Source: Terrisporobacter mayombei
Lineage (GTDB): Bacteria; Bacillota; Clostridia; Peptostreptococcales; Peptostreptococcaceae
Direction: 5' to 3'
Length of the DNA stretch: 64,000 nucleotides
Assembly (NCBI RefSeq): GCF_020748465.1
Contig: NZ_JAHZMP010000008.1
Span: 1-64,000, forward strand
The position numbers and the translations under genes are program-made. Of the stretch, positions 48,462 through 57,041 are shown one piece after another. The notes under the pieces were generated by a model, which made no database searches, was not told where the DNA came from, and saw only the letters and a program-made list of their open reading frames with translations. Position 1 is the first letter of the stretch; every line of letters begins with the position of its first letter.

Positions 48462-48853
48462 AGAAATAATAATTTAATAAATGAAATTAACTATATTAAT
48501 ACTCCATAACATTTTTAGTTAAGGAGTATTTTTTGTTAAAAATAACATCAAGATTAAGAAAAAAGACAAAACAATTATCTTATAGAAGAAGAGCTAAATA
48601 GAACCATATGAAACGTATGCAATATATAGTCAATCAGGCTATAAATGAATAAAAATCACCGCCATTTTTTAGGTTTATTTACTTAATTGTGCTTGCTACA
48701 AAAGTATAATATAATAAGTAGATAGTTGTTAAATTTAATGATATTTTTTATTATTAAAAACTCAAAACTTATTAACATAATATTAAAGATATATAAGATA
48801 AAATATTAAAGATATTAAGTTAAATTGTAAATAATATGTAAGGATGTGTTGAA
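48462..48853. other. gap between attR and the cyclase-like gene
   Basis: It contains a terminator-like hairpin AATACTCC / GGAGTATT with T-run (48498-48534) and then AT-rich DNA. No full gene is visible. A short basic frame around 48550-48600 (KKTKQLSYRRRAK) may be a decayed gene end. Confidence 0.5.
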
Positions 48854-49675
48854 ATGAATATGCAAAAATACGATAAAGATAATCCAAAACTAGTTAACTC
48901 TATGGTATGTGCTATAGATATATTAGGATTTTCACAAATGATATCAGATTCTTGTAGAGATAGATATGGAGATCAGTTATTAAAGGATATCAACTACCTT
49001 ATAAATAAGAACAAGCAATGTGTAGTTCCTAATAAATATAGTCAAGGAAATATAAAGATATATACGGATAATATGATTATTGGATATCCTATAAAAGATG
49101 ATGGAGAAGCTGAATTAAATGAAATACTAGATAATGTATCAGAATATCAATTTAATCTGTCTCTAGAAGGCCTTTTTGTTAGAGGTGGTGTAAGTGTAGG
49201 TGATTTTTATATAAATGAGGACATTGTATTTGGACCAGCTCTTTTAGATGCTCATAATACAGAAAGTAAACTGGCATGTTATCCAAGAATTATACTAGAT
49301 GATAAAACTGTAAAAAGGTTAAAAAAATACATAAATTATTATGATGTAGCACCGCAATATAATAAAATACTTATAGACAGTGATGGACAATGGTTTTTAA
49401 ATTATTTAAATACTATATTTAAATATTATAGAGAGTGTAACAATGAATATGAATTTGAAAGAATACAACTAGAATTACTACTTAGACATAAGGTTAAAAT
49501 TGAAGAAATGCTTGAGATTAATAAAAAGAATATAAGAGTATGGGATAAATATGTTTGGACAGCAAATTATCACAATTATTTTTGTGACTTAAATTTCCCC
49601 AATGAAAAACAGTTAAAAATATCAAGAAAAAGTCTACTTTCATGGCCAAGCCAGGTTTTAAGTGATGATCTATAA
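48854..49675 (+). CDS. class III nucleotidyl-cyclase-like protein
   Basis: A 273-aa protein. Asp22 in CAIDILGFSQM and Asp72 in IKIYTDNMIIGYP have the position and spacing of the two metal-binding aspartates of class III cyclases. RGGVSVGDFY (about 110) and FGPALLDAHNTES (about 127-139) complete a block seen in uncharacterised cyclase-like proteins, often in mobile or defence loci. Transition-state and base-specifying residues cannot be assigned, so activity is open. It lies between attR and a degenerate att site and has no recognisable effector partner. Confidence 0.55.
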   Translation: MNMQKYDKDNPKLVNSMVCAIDILGFSQMISDSCRDRYGDQLLKDINYLINKNKQCVVPNKYSQGNIKIYTDNMIIGYPIKDDGEAELNEILDNVSEYQFNLSLEGLFVRGGVSVGDFYINEDIVFGPALLDAHNTESKLACYPRIILDDKTVKRLKKYINYYDVAPQYNKILIDSDGQWFLNYLNTIFKYYRECNNEYEFERIQLELLLRHKVKIEEMLEINKKNIRVWDKYVWTANYHNYFCDLNFPNEKQLKISRKSLLSWPSQVLSDDL

Positions 49676-49727
49676 AATTATAAACTTTAATAATAAATAT
49701 TTAAAAAGTAACCTCCTATGAAGGTGC

Positions 49728-49751
49728 AACGAAGAACCGTATTACAAATAA
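49728..49751. repeat. degenerate attachment-like site (old rlmH 3' end)
   Basis: It matches the rlmH terminus at 18 of 24 positions and read in frame gives NEEPYYK then stop, close to the NNGEPYHK end of RlmH. The core reads TATTACAA instead of TATCATAA. I infer a decayed right boundary of an older tandem insertion. Confidence 0.5.
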
Positions 49752-49756
49752 AGGAT

Positions 49757-49795
49757 AAAATAACCGTACTAATACTGATTAGGTACGGTTATTTT
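49757..49795. terminator. bidirectional terminator, probably the original rlmH terminator
   Basis: AAAATAACCGTAC / GTACGGTTATTTT perfect 13-bp stem, with an inner TAAT/ATTA extension and T-run, 5 bp after the degenerate att site. Confidence 0.8.
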
Positions 49796-49931
49796 ATATT
49801 ATGTTAATAAAATATCAAAGTATCCTTTATGACCAAAATTTATTTTAAATTTTCATAATATTTTAATGTATTAAACTTACTGATATTATTAAGCCATAGT
49901 AAATAATTATTAAAGAGGAAGGGTGACATAA

Positions 49932-51110
49932 ATGAACTATTTTGAAGAGAGTTTAAAACTACATGAGGGAAAAGTTGGAAAGATTGAATTAATAAGTAAG
50001 GTAAAAGTTGAAACAAGGGATGATTTAAGCTTAGCTTATACACCGGGAGTTGCAGAGCCTTGTAGAAAAATTCATGAAAATGAGGAAAACGTATACAAAT
50101 ATACTTCGAAAGGAAACTTAGTTGCTGTAGTAACAGACGGTTCAGCAGTTCTTGGATTAGGAGATATAGGGCCAAAGGCAGGACTTCCTGTTATGGAAGG
50201 TAAGGCAATATTATTTAAAGAGTTTGCAGGGGTAGACGCATTCCCAATTTGTTTAGATACAAAGGATGTAGATGAAATAGTAAAAACTGTTAAGCTTATA
50301 GCGCCTGGATTTGGAGGAATCAATTTAGAAGATATTGGAGCACCAAGATGTTTTGAAGTTGAAGAAAGATTAAAGAAAGAACTTGATATACCAGTGTTTC
50401 ATGATGACCAACATGGGACTGCAATAGTTGTTTTAGCTGGACTTATAAATGCTTTAAAGGTAGTTGGAAAGAATATAGAGGATATCAAGGTAGTAGTAAA
50501 TGGTGCTGGAGCAGCGGGAACTGCGATAACAAAATTATTATTATCTTCTGGAGTTAAGAATTTAATTGCTTGTGATAGGGTAGGTATTCTTTACAGAGGT
50601 ATGAAAAACGTCGACAAAGCTAAGGTTGAATTAGCAAATATCACTAATCCAGATAATATTCAAGGAAATTTAGCTGATGCATTAGTAGGAGCTGATGTAT
50701 TTATCGGGGTGTCTGCTCCAGGGATTGTATCAAAGGATATGGTAAAATCTATGAATAAAGATTCAATATTCTTTGCAATGGCAAATCCAACTCCAGAAAT
50801 TATGCCAGATGAAGCAAAAGAAGCAGGTGCAAGAGTAATAGGAACAGGTCGTTCAGATTTTCCAAATCAAGTTAACAACGTGTTAGCTTTCCCAGGAATA
50901 TTTAGAGGTGCTCTAGATGTTAGGGCAAAAGAAATAAATGAGGAAATGAAAATAGCTGCAGCTTATGCTATAGCTTCTATGATAAAAGAGGAAGATTTAA
51001 ATGAAGATAATGTAATTCCATATGCATTAGATAGAACTGTTGCAGAGAACGTAGCTGAAGCAATAAAAAAAGCGGCGATAGAAAGCGGCGCAGCAAGAAA
51101 TCAAGAATAG
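49932..51110 (+). CDS. malic enzyme (malate dehydrogenase, oxaloacetate-decarboxylating)
   Basis: A 392-aa short-form malic enzyme. It has the YTPGVAEPC start block, LGLGDIGPKAGLPVMEGK, the catalytic KDVDE and DDQHGTAIV motifs, and a Rossmann site (VVNGAGAAGTAI). It converts malate to pyruvate with NAD(P). It precedes a transporter by 12 bp and a CitA/CitB-type sensor pair, so it probably works in malate (or related acid) utilisation. AGAGGAAGGGTG precedes the ATG. Confidence 0.94.
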   Translation: MNYFEESLKLHEGKVGKIELISKVKVETRDDLSLAYTPGVAEPCRKIHENEENVYKYTSKGNLVAVVTDGSAVLGLGDIGPKAGLPVMEGKAILFKEFAGVDAFPICLDTKDVDEIVKTVKLIAPGFGGINLEDIGAPRCFEVEERLKKELDIPVFHDDQHGTAIVVLAGLINALKVVGKNIEDIKVVVNGAGAAGTAITKLLLSSGVKNLIACDRVGILYRGMKNVDKAKVELANITNPDNIQGNLADALVGADVFIGVSAPGIVSKDMVKSMNKDSIFFAMANPTPEIMPDEAKEAGARVIGTGRSDFPNQVNNVLAFPGIFRGALDVRAKEINEEMKIAAAYAIASMIKEEDLNEDNVIPYALDRTVAENVAEAIKKAAIESGAARNQE

Positions 51111-51122
51111 GAGGGAATCAAT

Positions 51123-52094
51123 ATGCAAATCCCAATTAAGAAAACGATTGATAAAATCCCAGGTGGTATGATGGTTGTTCCACTTTTTCTAGGGGTATTA
51201 GTTAATACATTTTTACCACAATTTTTAAAAATTGGTGGTTTTACAACGGCATTATTTGGACCAAAAGCATCATCAACAATTTTAGCTTGTTTTATGTTTT
51301 TAATTGGTTCACAAATTAACTTCAAATTAGCCCCAAAGGCATTAAAAAAAGGCGCAATATTAATAACAGGAAAGTTTATAGTAGGTGCGGGAATTGGTAT
51401 ACTTGTAGGAAAAGTTTTTGGTCCTGCTGGGGTATTAGGTTTATCACCATTAGCGATTCTTGCAGCATTAACAAATTGTAATGGTGGATTATATGCATCT
51501 CTTGCTTCACAGTATGGTGATGAAACTGATGTGGGTGCTTATGCTATATTATCTTTAAAAGATGGTCCATTCTTTACATTAGTTGCATTAGGTGCATCAG
51601 GACTTGCTCAAGTTCCTATTTCGGCACTTGTAGCAGTAATGATTCCAATAGTAATAGGAATGGTTTTAGGAAATCTTGATTCTGATATGAGAGCTTTCCT
51701 TGGAAGCAGTAAATTATTATTAATACCATTCTTTTCGTTCCCATTAGGTGCAGGAATGGATCTTACAACTATTGTACAAGCTGGGATTCCTGGTATAATA
51801 TTAGGAGTAATAGCTTCTTTAACTGGAATAGGGGCCTATATATTATTGAAATTATTTAAAGAAGAGCCTATAATTGGTTTAGCGACAGGATCAACAGCAG
51901 GAAATGCTGTAGCGACTCCAGCTGCTGTTGCAGCAATAGATCCAACAGTGGCTTCTATAGCAGCAGTAGCTACTGCACAAGTTGCAGCATCATGTGTAGT
52001 ATCTGCTATCGTTTGTCCATTTATTGTATCTTATACATTTAAAGTTCTTAGAAATAATAAAATGAAAAAGTTAGATAATGAAGCTGCCTCATGA
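51123..52094 (+). CDS. KdgT-family (2-keto-3-deoxygluconate permease-like) transporter
   Basis: A 323-aa membrane protein with about ten hydrophobic helices and the KdgT-type features (IPGGMMVVPLFLGVLVNTF; NCNGGLYASLASQYGDETD; TGSTAGNAVATPAAVAAIDP). Family members use sugar acids, but the operon with malic enzyme and a CitA-like sensor suggests an organic acid such as malate. That substrate is inferred from context only. Confidence 0.85.
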   Translation: MQIPIKKTIDKIPGGMMVVPLFLGVLVNTFLPQFLKIGGFTTALFGPKASSTILACFMFLIGSQINFKLAPKALKKGAILITGKFIVGAGIGILVGKVFGPAGVLGLSPLAILAALTNCNGGLYASLASQYGDETDVGAYAILSLKDGPFFTLVALGASGLAQVPISALVAVMIPIVIGMVLGNLDSDMRAFLGSSKLLLIPFFSFPLGAGMDLTTIVQAGIPGIILGVIASLTGIGAYILLKLFKEEPIIGLATGSTAGNAVATPAAVAAIDPTVASIAAVATAQVAASCVVSAIVCPFIVSYTFKVLRNNKMKKLDNEAAS

Positions 52095-52132
52095 TAAAAG
52101 GTTAAATAAATATATTAAAGAAATGTTAAACC

Positions 52133-52248
52133 AAACACGGAAAAAATGGAAGACAATAATGAAAGAAGTGCTATATAATAGGATTGAAATATATATTCCT
52201 ATATTAATCCTTCTATCTGCATTTATAGTCTTTTATGATTCCGTGTTT
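52133..52248 (+). terminator. possible terminator with a very long loop
   Basis: AAACACGGAA (52133-52142) is complementary to TTCCGTGTTT (52239-52248), which is followed by T-runs. The 96-nt loop is unusual. It lies between the transporter and the sensor kinase. Confidence 0.4.
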
Positions 52249-52306
52249 TTTAAGTTTTTTATTTATAAAACTTAGATTTGCACATATTAAAGTTGAGGTG
52301 ATGAAT

Positions 52307-53905
52307 ATGAAAAAAAAGATGAAGCTGCAAACAAAGCTTACTATATTGATTATTATAGTAGTGTTTATTTCTATATGTATAATCACTTTTTTTGTTGCCT
52401 CATGGATGACTAGAAATATTGAAAGCACAGCAAAAACTAATGTTATGAATGTAGCTGATATGGTGGCAAATTCTAGAGAAGTAATAGATGCACTTGAGGA
52501 GAAGGATCCTAAGAAAGAAATTGGACCTTATATTGATAAGCAGCTAAAAAATCTAGATGAAATTGAGTATATAATAGTAGTGGACAATGATGGAGTTAGA
52601 TATTCTCATCCTAATTCACAGATGATAGGTCAAAAGTTTGTGGGTGGAGATGAAGGTAGAGTAGTTAAAGAAGGAGATGCATACATTTCTGAGGCTATTG
52701 GAACATTGGGAAAATCATTAAGAGCTTTTACTCCGATATATAATACAGAAAATGAGAGAGAGATAGGCTTTGTTTGTGTAGGCACACTTATAAAAAGCAT
52801 TGAAGAAGCTGAGAATATGGCTATATTATATATAATATTAATTTCTTTTGCTAGTTTGACAGTAGGTATAGTAGGAGCGTTTATATTAGCCAATAATATA
52901 AAGAATACTTTATTAGGACTTGAGCCTGATGAAATAACAAGACTTTATAATGAAAAAATGGTAATAATTGATTCAATTTATGAGGGATTAATAGCTATTG
53001 ATAATAAAGGAAAGGTTACTCTTATAAATGATTCAGCACTAAATATATTACACTATGAAAACAGTATTGATAAAAAAGAGATTATAGGTAGAGATATAGA
53101 AGATGTTTTTCCAACAACGCATTTGACTGCAGTATTGGAAACAGGAAATTGTGAATTTGAAAGAGATCAGAGGATAAATAATACTGTAATAATGACAAAT
53201 AGAATCCCTATAAATGATAGAGGAAAGATTGTAGGGGCTATTGCTACATTTAGAGACAAAACAGAGGTGACAAGGCTAGCAGAAGAGCTTACTGGGGCAA
53301 AAAAGATGGCATGGTCATTGAGAGCTCAAAACCATGAATTTATGAACAAACTTCATACTATTGCTGGGTTAATACAGCTTGAGGAGTATGATGAAGCGCT
53401 ACAATTTATATCGAATGTGGCTAAAAACAGAAACAAAATAAATAGTATTTTGACAAAAAAAATAAAAGACCCGTCTTTATCGGCAATACTGTTTTCAAAA
53501 TATAACAAGGCTGAAGAGAATCGAGTTAAGTTTAAAATAGATGAAGAATCTAATATTACGAAGTTGCCTCAATATATGACTTCAGAGGAGATTGTATCAA
53601 TACTAGGTAACTTAATTGAAAATTCTTTAGATGCAGTTAGTAATGATGGAGATGGAGAGATTTATATAAAAATAGTACAACAGAAGGATTTCCTTAAAAT
53701 AAAAGTTAAAGATAATGGTCATGGTATTAAAGAGGAATATAGGGATAAAATTTATGAGCAAGGATTTACTACTAAAGAAGGTCAAAGGGGTCATGGCATG
53801 TATATTGTAAAAGAAATAATAGATGATGCTAATGGAGAAATTGAACTTAAGGTAGATAAAGGTGTTATTTGGGATATTACTATACCTATGGTAAGGAGTG
53901 AATAG
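52307..53905 (+). CDS. CitA/DcuS-family sensor histidine kinase
   Basis: A 532-aa membrane sensor. Two transmembrane helices (about residues 8-30 and 165-190) flank an extracellular PAS-like sensor (YIIVVDNDGVRYSHPN), followed by a cytoplasmic PAS domain, the phospho-acceptor histidine in RAQNHEFMNKLH and a GHKL ATPase (NLIENSLDA; DNGHG; GHGMYIV). The family senses citrate, malate or C4-dicarboxylates. ATG 52307 is placed 8 nt after GAGG; the ATG at 52301 is too close. Confidence 0.92.
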   Translation: MKKKMKLQTKLTILIIIVVFISICIITFFVASWMTRNIESTAKTNVMNVADMVANSREVIDALEEKDPKKEIGPYIDKQLKNLDEIEYIIVVDNDGVRYSHPNSQMIGQKFVGGDEGRVVKEGDAYISEAIGTLGKSLRAFTPIYNTENEREIGFVCVGTLIKSIEEAENMAILYIILISFASLTVGIVGAFILANNIKNTLLGLEPDEITRLYNEKMVIIDSIYEGLIAIDNKGKVTLINDSALNILHYENSIDKKEIIGRDIEDVFPTTHLTAVLETGNCEFERDQRINNTVIMTNRIPINDRGKIVGAIATFRDKTEVTRLAEELTGAKKMAWSLRAQNHEFMNKLHTIAGLIQLEEYDEALQFISNVAKNRNKINSILTKKIKDPSLSAILFSKYNKAEENRVKFKIDEESNITKLPQYMTSEEIVSILGNLIENSLDAVSNDGDGEIYIKIVQQKDFLKIKVKDNGHGIKEEYRDKIYEQGFTTKEGQRGHGMYIVKEIIDDANGEIELKVDKGVIWDITIPMVRSE

Positions 53906-53906
53906 T

Positions 53907-54581
53907 TTGATTGAAGTAATGATTGTTGAAGACGATCCAATGGTACGAGATATAAATTCGAGGTTTTTAAAAAGAGTGGAAGGTTTCAATTTATATAAAG
54001 CAGTAGGAAATCTTACTGAAGCTAAAAAATTTATTATGGTAAAAAAACCTGATTTAATATTGTTAGATGTTTTTTTACCAAATGAAAATGGCATAGATTT
54101 TTTAAAATGGTTGAGAAGTGAAGAAATTAGTATAGATGTAATATTAATTACTGCAGATAAGACTATAGAAAGAGTCCAGGAAGCATTTAGATATGGAGCG
54201 ATAGACTATTTGATAAAGCCATTTGATTTTGAGCGATTTAAAGAGGCCCTTATTCAGTTTAAGGAAAGATATTATGAATTCAAAAAAGTAGATGAAATTG
54301 AACAAAGTGAATTGGACAAATTAATTTTAAATGCTACTGTAGTTCAGAGGGATGAAGGACTTGCAAAAGGATTTAATAAGTATACTTATAAATCTATATG
54401 GAAAGAAATCGAGCGGGGAGATAATGAATATTTTACAGCTGAAGAACTATCAGAAAAAATAAAGGTAGCTAGAGTTACTGTTAGAAGGTATTTGGAATAT
54501 ATGGAGAAAGAAGGACAACTAGAAAAATTAGTAGAGTATGGAAAGGTAGGAAGACCACAGCATAAATTTAGAAGATTATAA
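53907..54581 (+). CDS. CitB/DpiA-family response regulator
   Basis: A 224-aa regulator. The receiver domain has MIVEDDPMV, the phospho-acceptor Asp54 (LILLDVFLPNENG) and a lysine in YLIKPFDF. The C-terminal HTH (TAEELSEKIKVARVTVRRYL) is typical of CitB-type regulators. I start it at TTG 53907, 8 nt after AAGGAG; the frame also includes GTG 53898. It is coupled to the kinase and probably activates the malic enzyme-transporter genes. Confidence 0.92.
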   Translation: MIEVMIVEDDPMVRDINSRFLKRVEGFNLYKAVGNLTEAKKFIMVKKPDLILLDVFLPNENGIDFLKWLRSEEISIDVILITADKTIERVQEAFRYGAIDYLIKPFDFERFKEALIQFKERYYEFKKVDEIEQSELDKLILNATVVQRDEGLAKGFNKYTYKSIWKEIERGDNEYFTAEELSEKIKVARVTVRRYLEYMEKEGQLEKLVEYGKVGRPQHKFRRL

Positions 54582-54676
54582 AATATAATAGGATTGACGT
54601 TAACTATATTTAATTATTATAAAGGGTAAGAACATATGCTTATTTACAAATGTGTCTAGAATTAGGGGAGAAAAGT

Positions 54677-55318
54677 ATGGATAATAATGTTTCTTGGTAT
54701 ATTGAAAAGAAAATAGAGAGAACCATTAAAAATTTAAATAATCGAAATATGGAAGGTTATTATGTTAATGATGAACAAGAATTAATAGAACTATTAAAGG
54801 AGTTAATATCTGAAAATTCTTTAGTAGGGGTAGGAGATTCTATGACTCTGTTTCAAACAGGAGTTATAGATTTTCTTAGAAAAGAAAATCTCAATTTTTT
54901 GGACAAATATAAATGCGGAATTACAAGTGAGGAAAAAAGAGAAATTTATATTAAAAATTTTTCTGCTGATACGTTTCTCTGTAGTACAAATGCATTAACA
55001 GAAGAGGGCGAATTATATAATATTGATGGAAATGGAAGTAGAGTTGCACCAATGTTATATGGACCTAAACAAGTTATTTTAGTGACTGGAATAAATAAAA
55101 TTGTTAGAGATATAGAAGAAGCAGAAAAAAGGGTAAGAAATTATGCTGCACCTATAGATGCTAAGAGATTAGGCAAAAAAACTCCATGTGTTGAATTAGG
55201 ATACTGTGTGGATTGTAAAAATACAAATCGAATTTGTAATGATTTTGTGATCGTTAGAGGACAATTTGTTAAAGGAAGAATAAAGGTAATTATTGTTGGG
55301 GAACAGTTAGGATATTAG
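54677..55318 (+). CDS. LUD-domain (LutC/YkgG-like) protein
   Basis: A 213-aa LUD-fold protein (VGVGDSMTLFQTGVIDFL; STNALTEEGELYNIDGNGSR; GINKIVRDIEEAEKRVRNYA) with a C-terminal cysteine group (CVELGYCVDCKNTNRIC) that may bind metal. LUD proteins take part in lactate oxidation in other bacteria, but stand-alone clostridial copies are uncharacterised. ATG 54677 is preceded by GGGGAG at 7 nt; the frame is open nine codons further. Confidence 0.83.
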   Translation: MDNNVSWYIEKKIERTIKNLNNRNMEGYYVNDEQELIELLKELISENSLVGVGDSMTLFQTGVIDFLRKENLNFLDKYKCGITSEEKREIYIKNFSADTFLCSTNALTEEGELYNIDGNGSRVAPMLYGPKQVILVTGINKIVRDIEEAEKRVRNYAAPIDAKRLGKKTPCVELGYCVDCKNTNRICNDFVIVRGQFVKGRIKVIIVGEQLGY

Positions 55319-55354
55319 AATGGTGAATTTAAAAAGTAAATTATAAGTAAGTAA

Positions 55355-55392
55355 AAAATAGCATTAACCGTAAAAATGGTTAATGCTATTTT
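55355..55392. terminator. bidirectional terminator between the LUD and acetate-transporter genes
   Basis: AAAATAGCATTAACC / GGTTAATGCTATTTT perfect 15-bp stem with 8-nt loop; serves both convergent genes. Confidence 0.88.
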
Positions 55393-55409
55393 CATATATA
55401 TAAAAGTTA

Positions 55410-56021
55410 TTATTTTTTAAATATACCAAATGGTTTGCCAACTGGTAAGAAAGTTCTTCCAAAGTGAGTGTTTAAAACAGCTGCACCACAGCCATAGAAT
55501 GATACTATTGCTATTAATAATTCAGAATAAGCAGCTAACATATGAGTAGCATGTTCCATTATTCCAAATGAGCTTAAAGATAATCCTATAAATAAGAAAT
55601 CTATAAGAACAAATATAGTAAATAATACTTTATGAGTTTCCATAGCACCTATAGTCATAAATAATGTGAATATTAAATATCCTAAGTAAGCAAATCCTAA
55701 TTGTTTTGTATCACAAACAGATGCTAATTCAGGACCAAATACTCCGTTTTGTATTAACCAAGTAAACCCAACTGCATACCAGAAGAATGCATAAGCACCG
55801 AATGCAGTAGCACCAAATGTATTGTTATGTTTGAAATCATTTATACATGCAAATAACTGAGCTGTAGCTCCTAAGAATATAGCCCATGGTAAAACTAAAG
55901 ATACTCCTGAAGTTAATCCTAGTTTTTGAGATGAAGCTACTAATGTTATAATTGCTAATCCAAAAAGTCCTAATGCTGAAGGGTCAGCAGTTACAACTTT
56001 AACTTTTGTTTCGTTTGTCAT
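55410..56021 (-). CDS. acetate/succinate transporter (GPR1/FUN34/YaaH family)
   Basis: A 203-aa protein with six membrane helices. The N-terminal NPAPLGL-like block appears as DPSALGLFGLAIITLVAS, and AYAFFWYAVGFTWLIQNG is typical of the family. Homologues (SatP) move acetate and succinate with protons. The ribosome-binding site TAGGAGG lies before ATG. It is monocistronic; the 287-bp upstream gap has no gene on this strand. Confidence 0.9.
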   Translation of the reverse strand: MTNETKVKVVTADPSALGLFGLAIITLVASSQKLGLTSGVSLVLPWAIFLGATAQLFACINDFKHNNTFGATAFGAYAFFWYAVGFTWLIQNGVFGPELASVCDTKQLGFAYLGYLIFTLFMTIGAMETHKVLFTIFVLIDFLFIGLSLSSFGIMEHATHMLAAYSELLIAIVSFYGCGAAVLNTHFGRTFLPVGKPFGIFKK

Positions 56022-56231
56022 TGTTAAACCTCCTAATAAAAATTCATATTAATGCATTTTGTATACACATACTAATCTATAATACCAAAAATTTTGTCTC
56101 AGGTATACAAAAAAATTTAAATAGTTAATAATTGGTGTAACTTAGATATACCAATGCTTGGGATATCGTATTCATAGCATGAAAATGATAAAAATATTAA
56201 AAAATGTTTAAGATAAAAAAGAAAGGGAATA

Positions 56232-56263
56232 TATAATAATATAGAAAGTGATAATTATTATCA
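56232..56263 (+). promoter_or_regulatory. Fur box overlapping the heme oxygenase promoter
   Basis: TGATAATTATTATCA (56249-56263) is a perfect 7-1-7 Fur box. It lies 11 bp after a TATAAT -10 (56232-56237), so bound Fur would cover the transcription start. Iron repression of the downstream gene is inferred. Confidence 0.8.
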
Positions 56264-56320
56264 ATTAACTTTTGATTTTTCTGATAAATAAAAATTAAAA
56301 TATTATAGGTGGTGACAGTT

Positions 56321-56953
56321 ATGGATTTAATAACTAAAATAAGAAGAAATACAGGTGCTTTACATAGTGCTGCAGAACATTCAGGAATTTTAAAAAGAAT
56401 AGTAGATGGAGAGGCATCAATAGATAGTTATGTAGAATATCTATTCAACCTTAGTGGTATGTATAAAGCAATAGAAGAGACTATAGAAAATAATAAAGAT
56501 AATGAGGTTGTTAAAGAGTTTGCAACACCAGAATTATATAGATATAAATTAATAGAAAAAGATTTAGAATATTTTTTAGGTGAAAACTCAAACAAATATG
56601 AATTATTAGCCTCAACAGTTGCTTTTGTAGAAAAAATAAAAGAAATAGGCAATACAAATCCGGAGCTAATAATAGCTTATGCATATACTAGATTTATAGC
56701 AGACTTATTTGGTGGAAGAACATTTGTATCTTTATTAGGTGTAAATTATAAAGTTCCATCAGAGGGATTAAATTATTATAATTGTGATGGAATAAAAAAT
56801 ATAAGATCTTATGTTATGAACTATGCTGCAAAAATAAATGATATAAAATTATCTTCTGAATTAGAAGATAAATTAATAGTAGAAGTGAGTAATGCTTATA
56901 TATATAATTTAGCAATATCTCAAGAGTTAGAAGCTAAGTTATACATGAACTAG
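56321..56953 (+). CDS. heme oxygenase (biliverdin-producing type)
   Basis: A 210-aa all-helical heme oxygenase. His15 in GALHSAAEHSG fits the proximal heme ligand, and YAYTRFIADLFGGR matches the distal glycine helix. It would open heme to release iron, using O2 and a reductant, so its role in an anaerobe is probably heme detoxification, oxygen scavenging or iron supply. The start is ATG 56321 after GGTGGTG. A Fur box controls it. Confidence 0.88.
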   Translation: MDLITKIRRNTGALHSAAEHSGILKRIVDGEASIDSYVEYLFNLSGMYKAIEETIENNKDNEVVKEFATPELYRYKLIEKDLEYFLGENSNKYELLASTVAFVEKIKEIGNTNPELIIAYAYTRFIADLFGGRTFVSLLGVNYKVPSEGLNYYNCDGIKNIRSYVMNYAAKINDIKLSSELEDKLIVEVSNAYIYNLAISQELEAKLYMN

Positions 56954-56998
56954 GTAATAGACATTTTAAAGTGTTTTTATATACACCCCCAAACCCTT

Positions 56999-57033
56999 AA
57001 AAAGGCTGTATCAAAAATGATATAGCCTTTTTT
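56999..57033. terminator. bidirectional terminator after the heme oxygenase gene
   Basis: AAAAAGGCT / AGCCTTTTT stem enclosing TATCA / TGATA; shared by the two convergent genes. Confidence 0.87.
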
Positions 57034-57041
57034 ATTTGCAA

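Noticed and set aside
48540..48610. Short basic frame after attR
   Set aside because: Too short, with no start signals; possibly a decayed gene end but not supportable.
52078..52275. 65-codon frame with one hydrophobic segment between the transporter and kinase genes
   Set aside because: No ribosome-binding site, it overlaps the transporter end in another frame, and it coincides with terminator-like arms. Not annotated as a gene.
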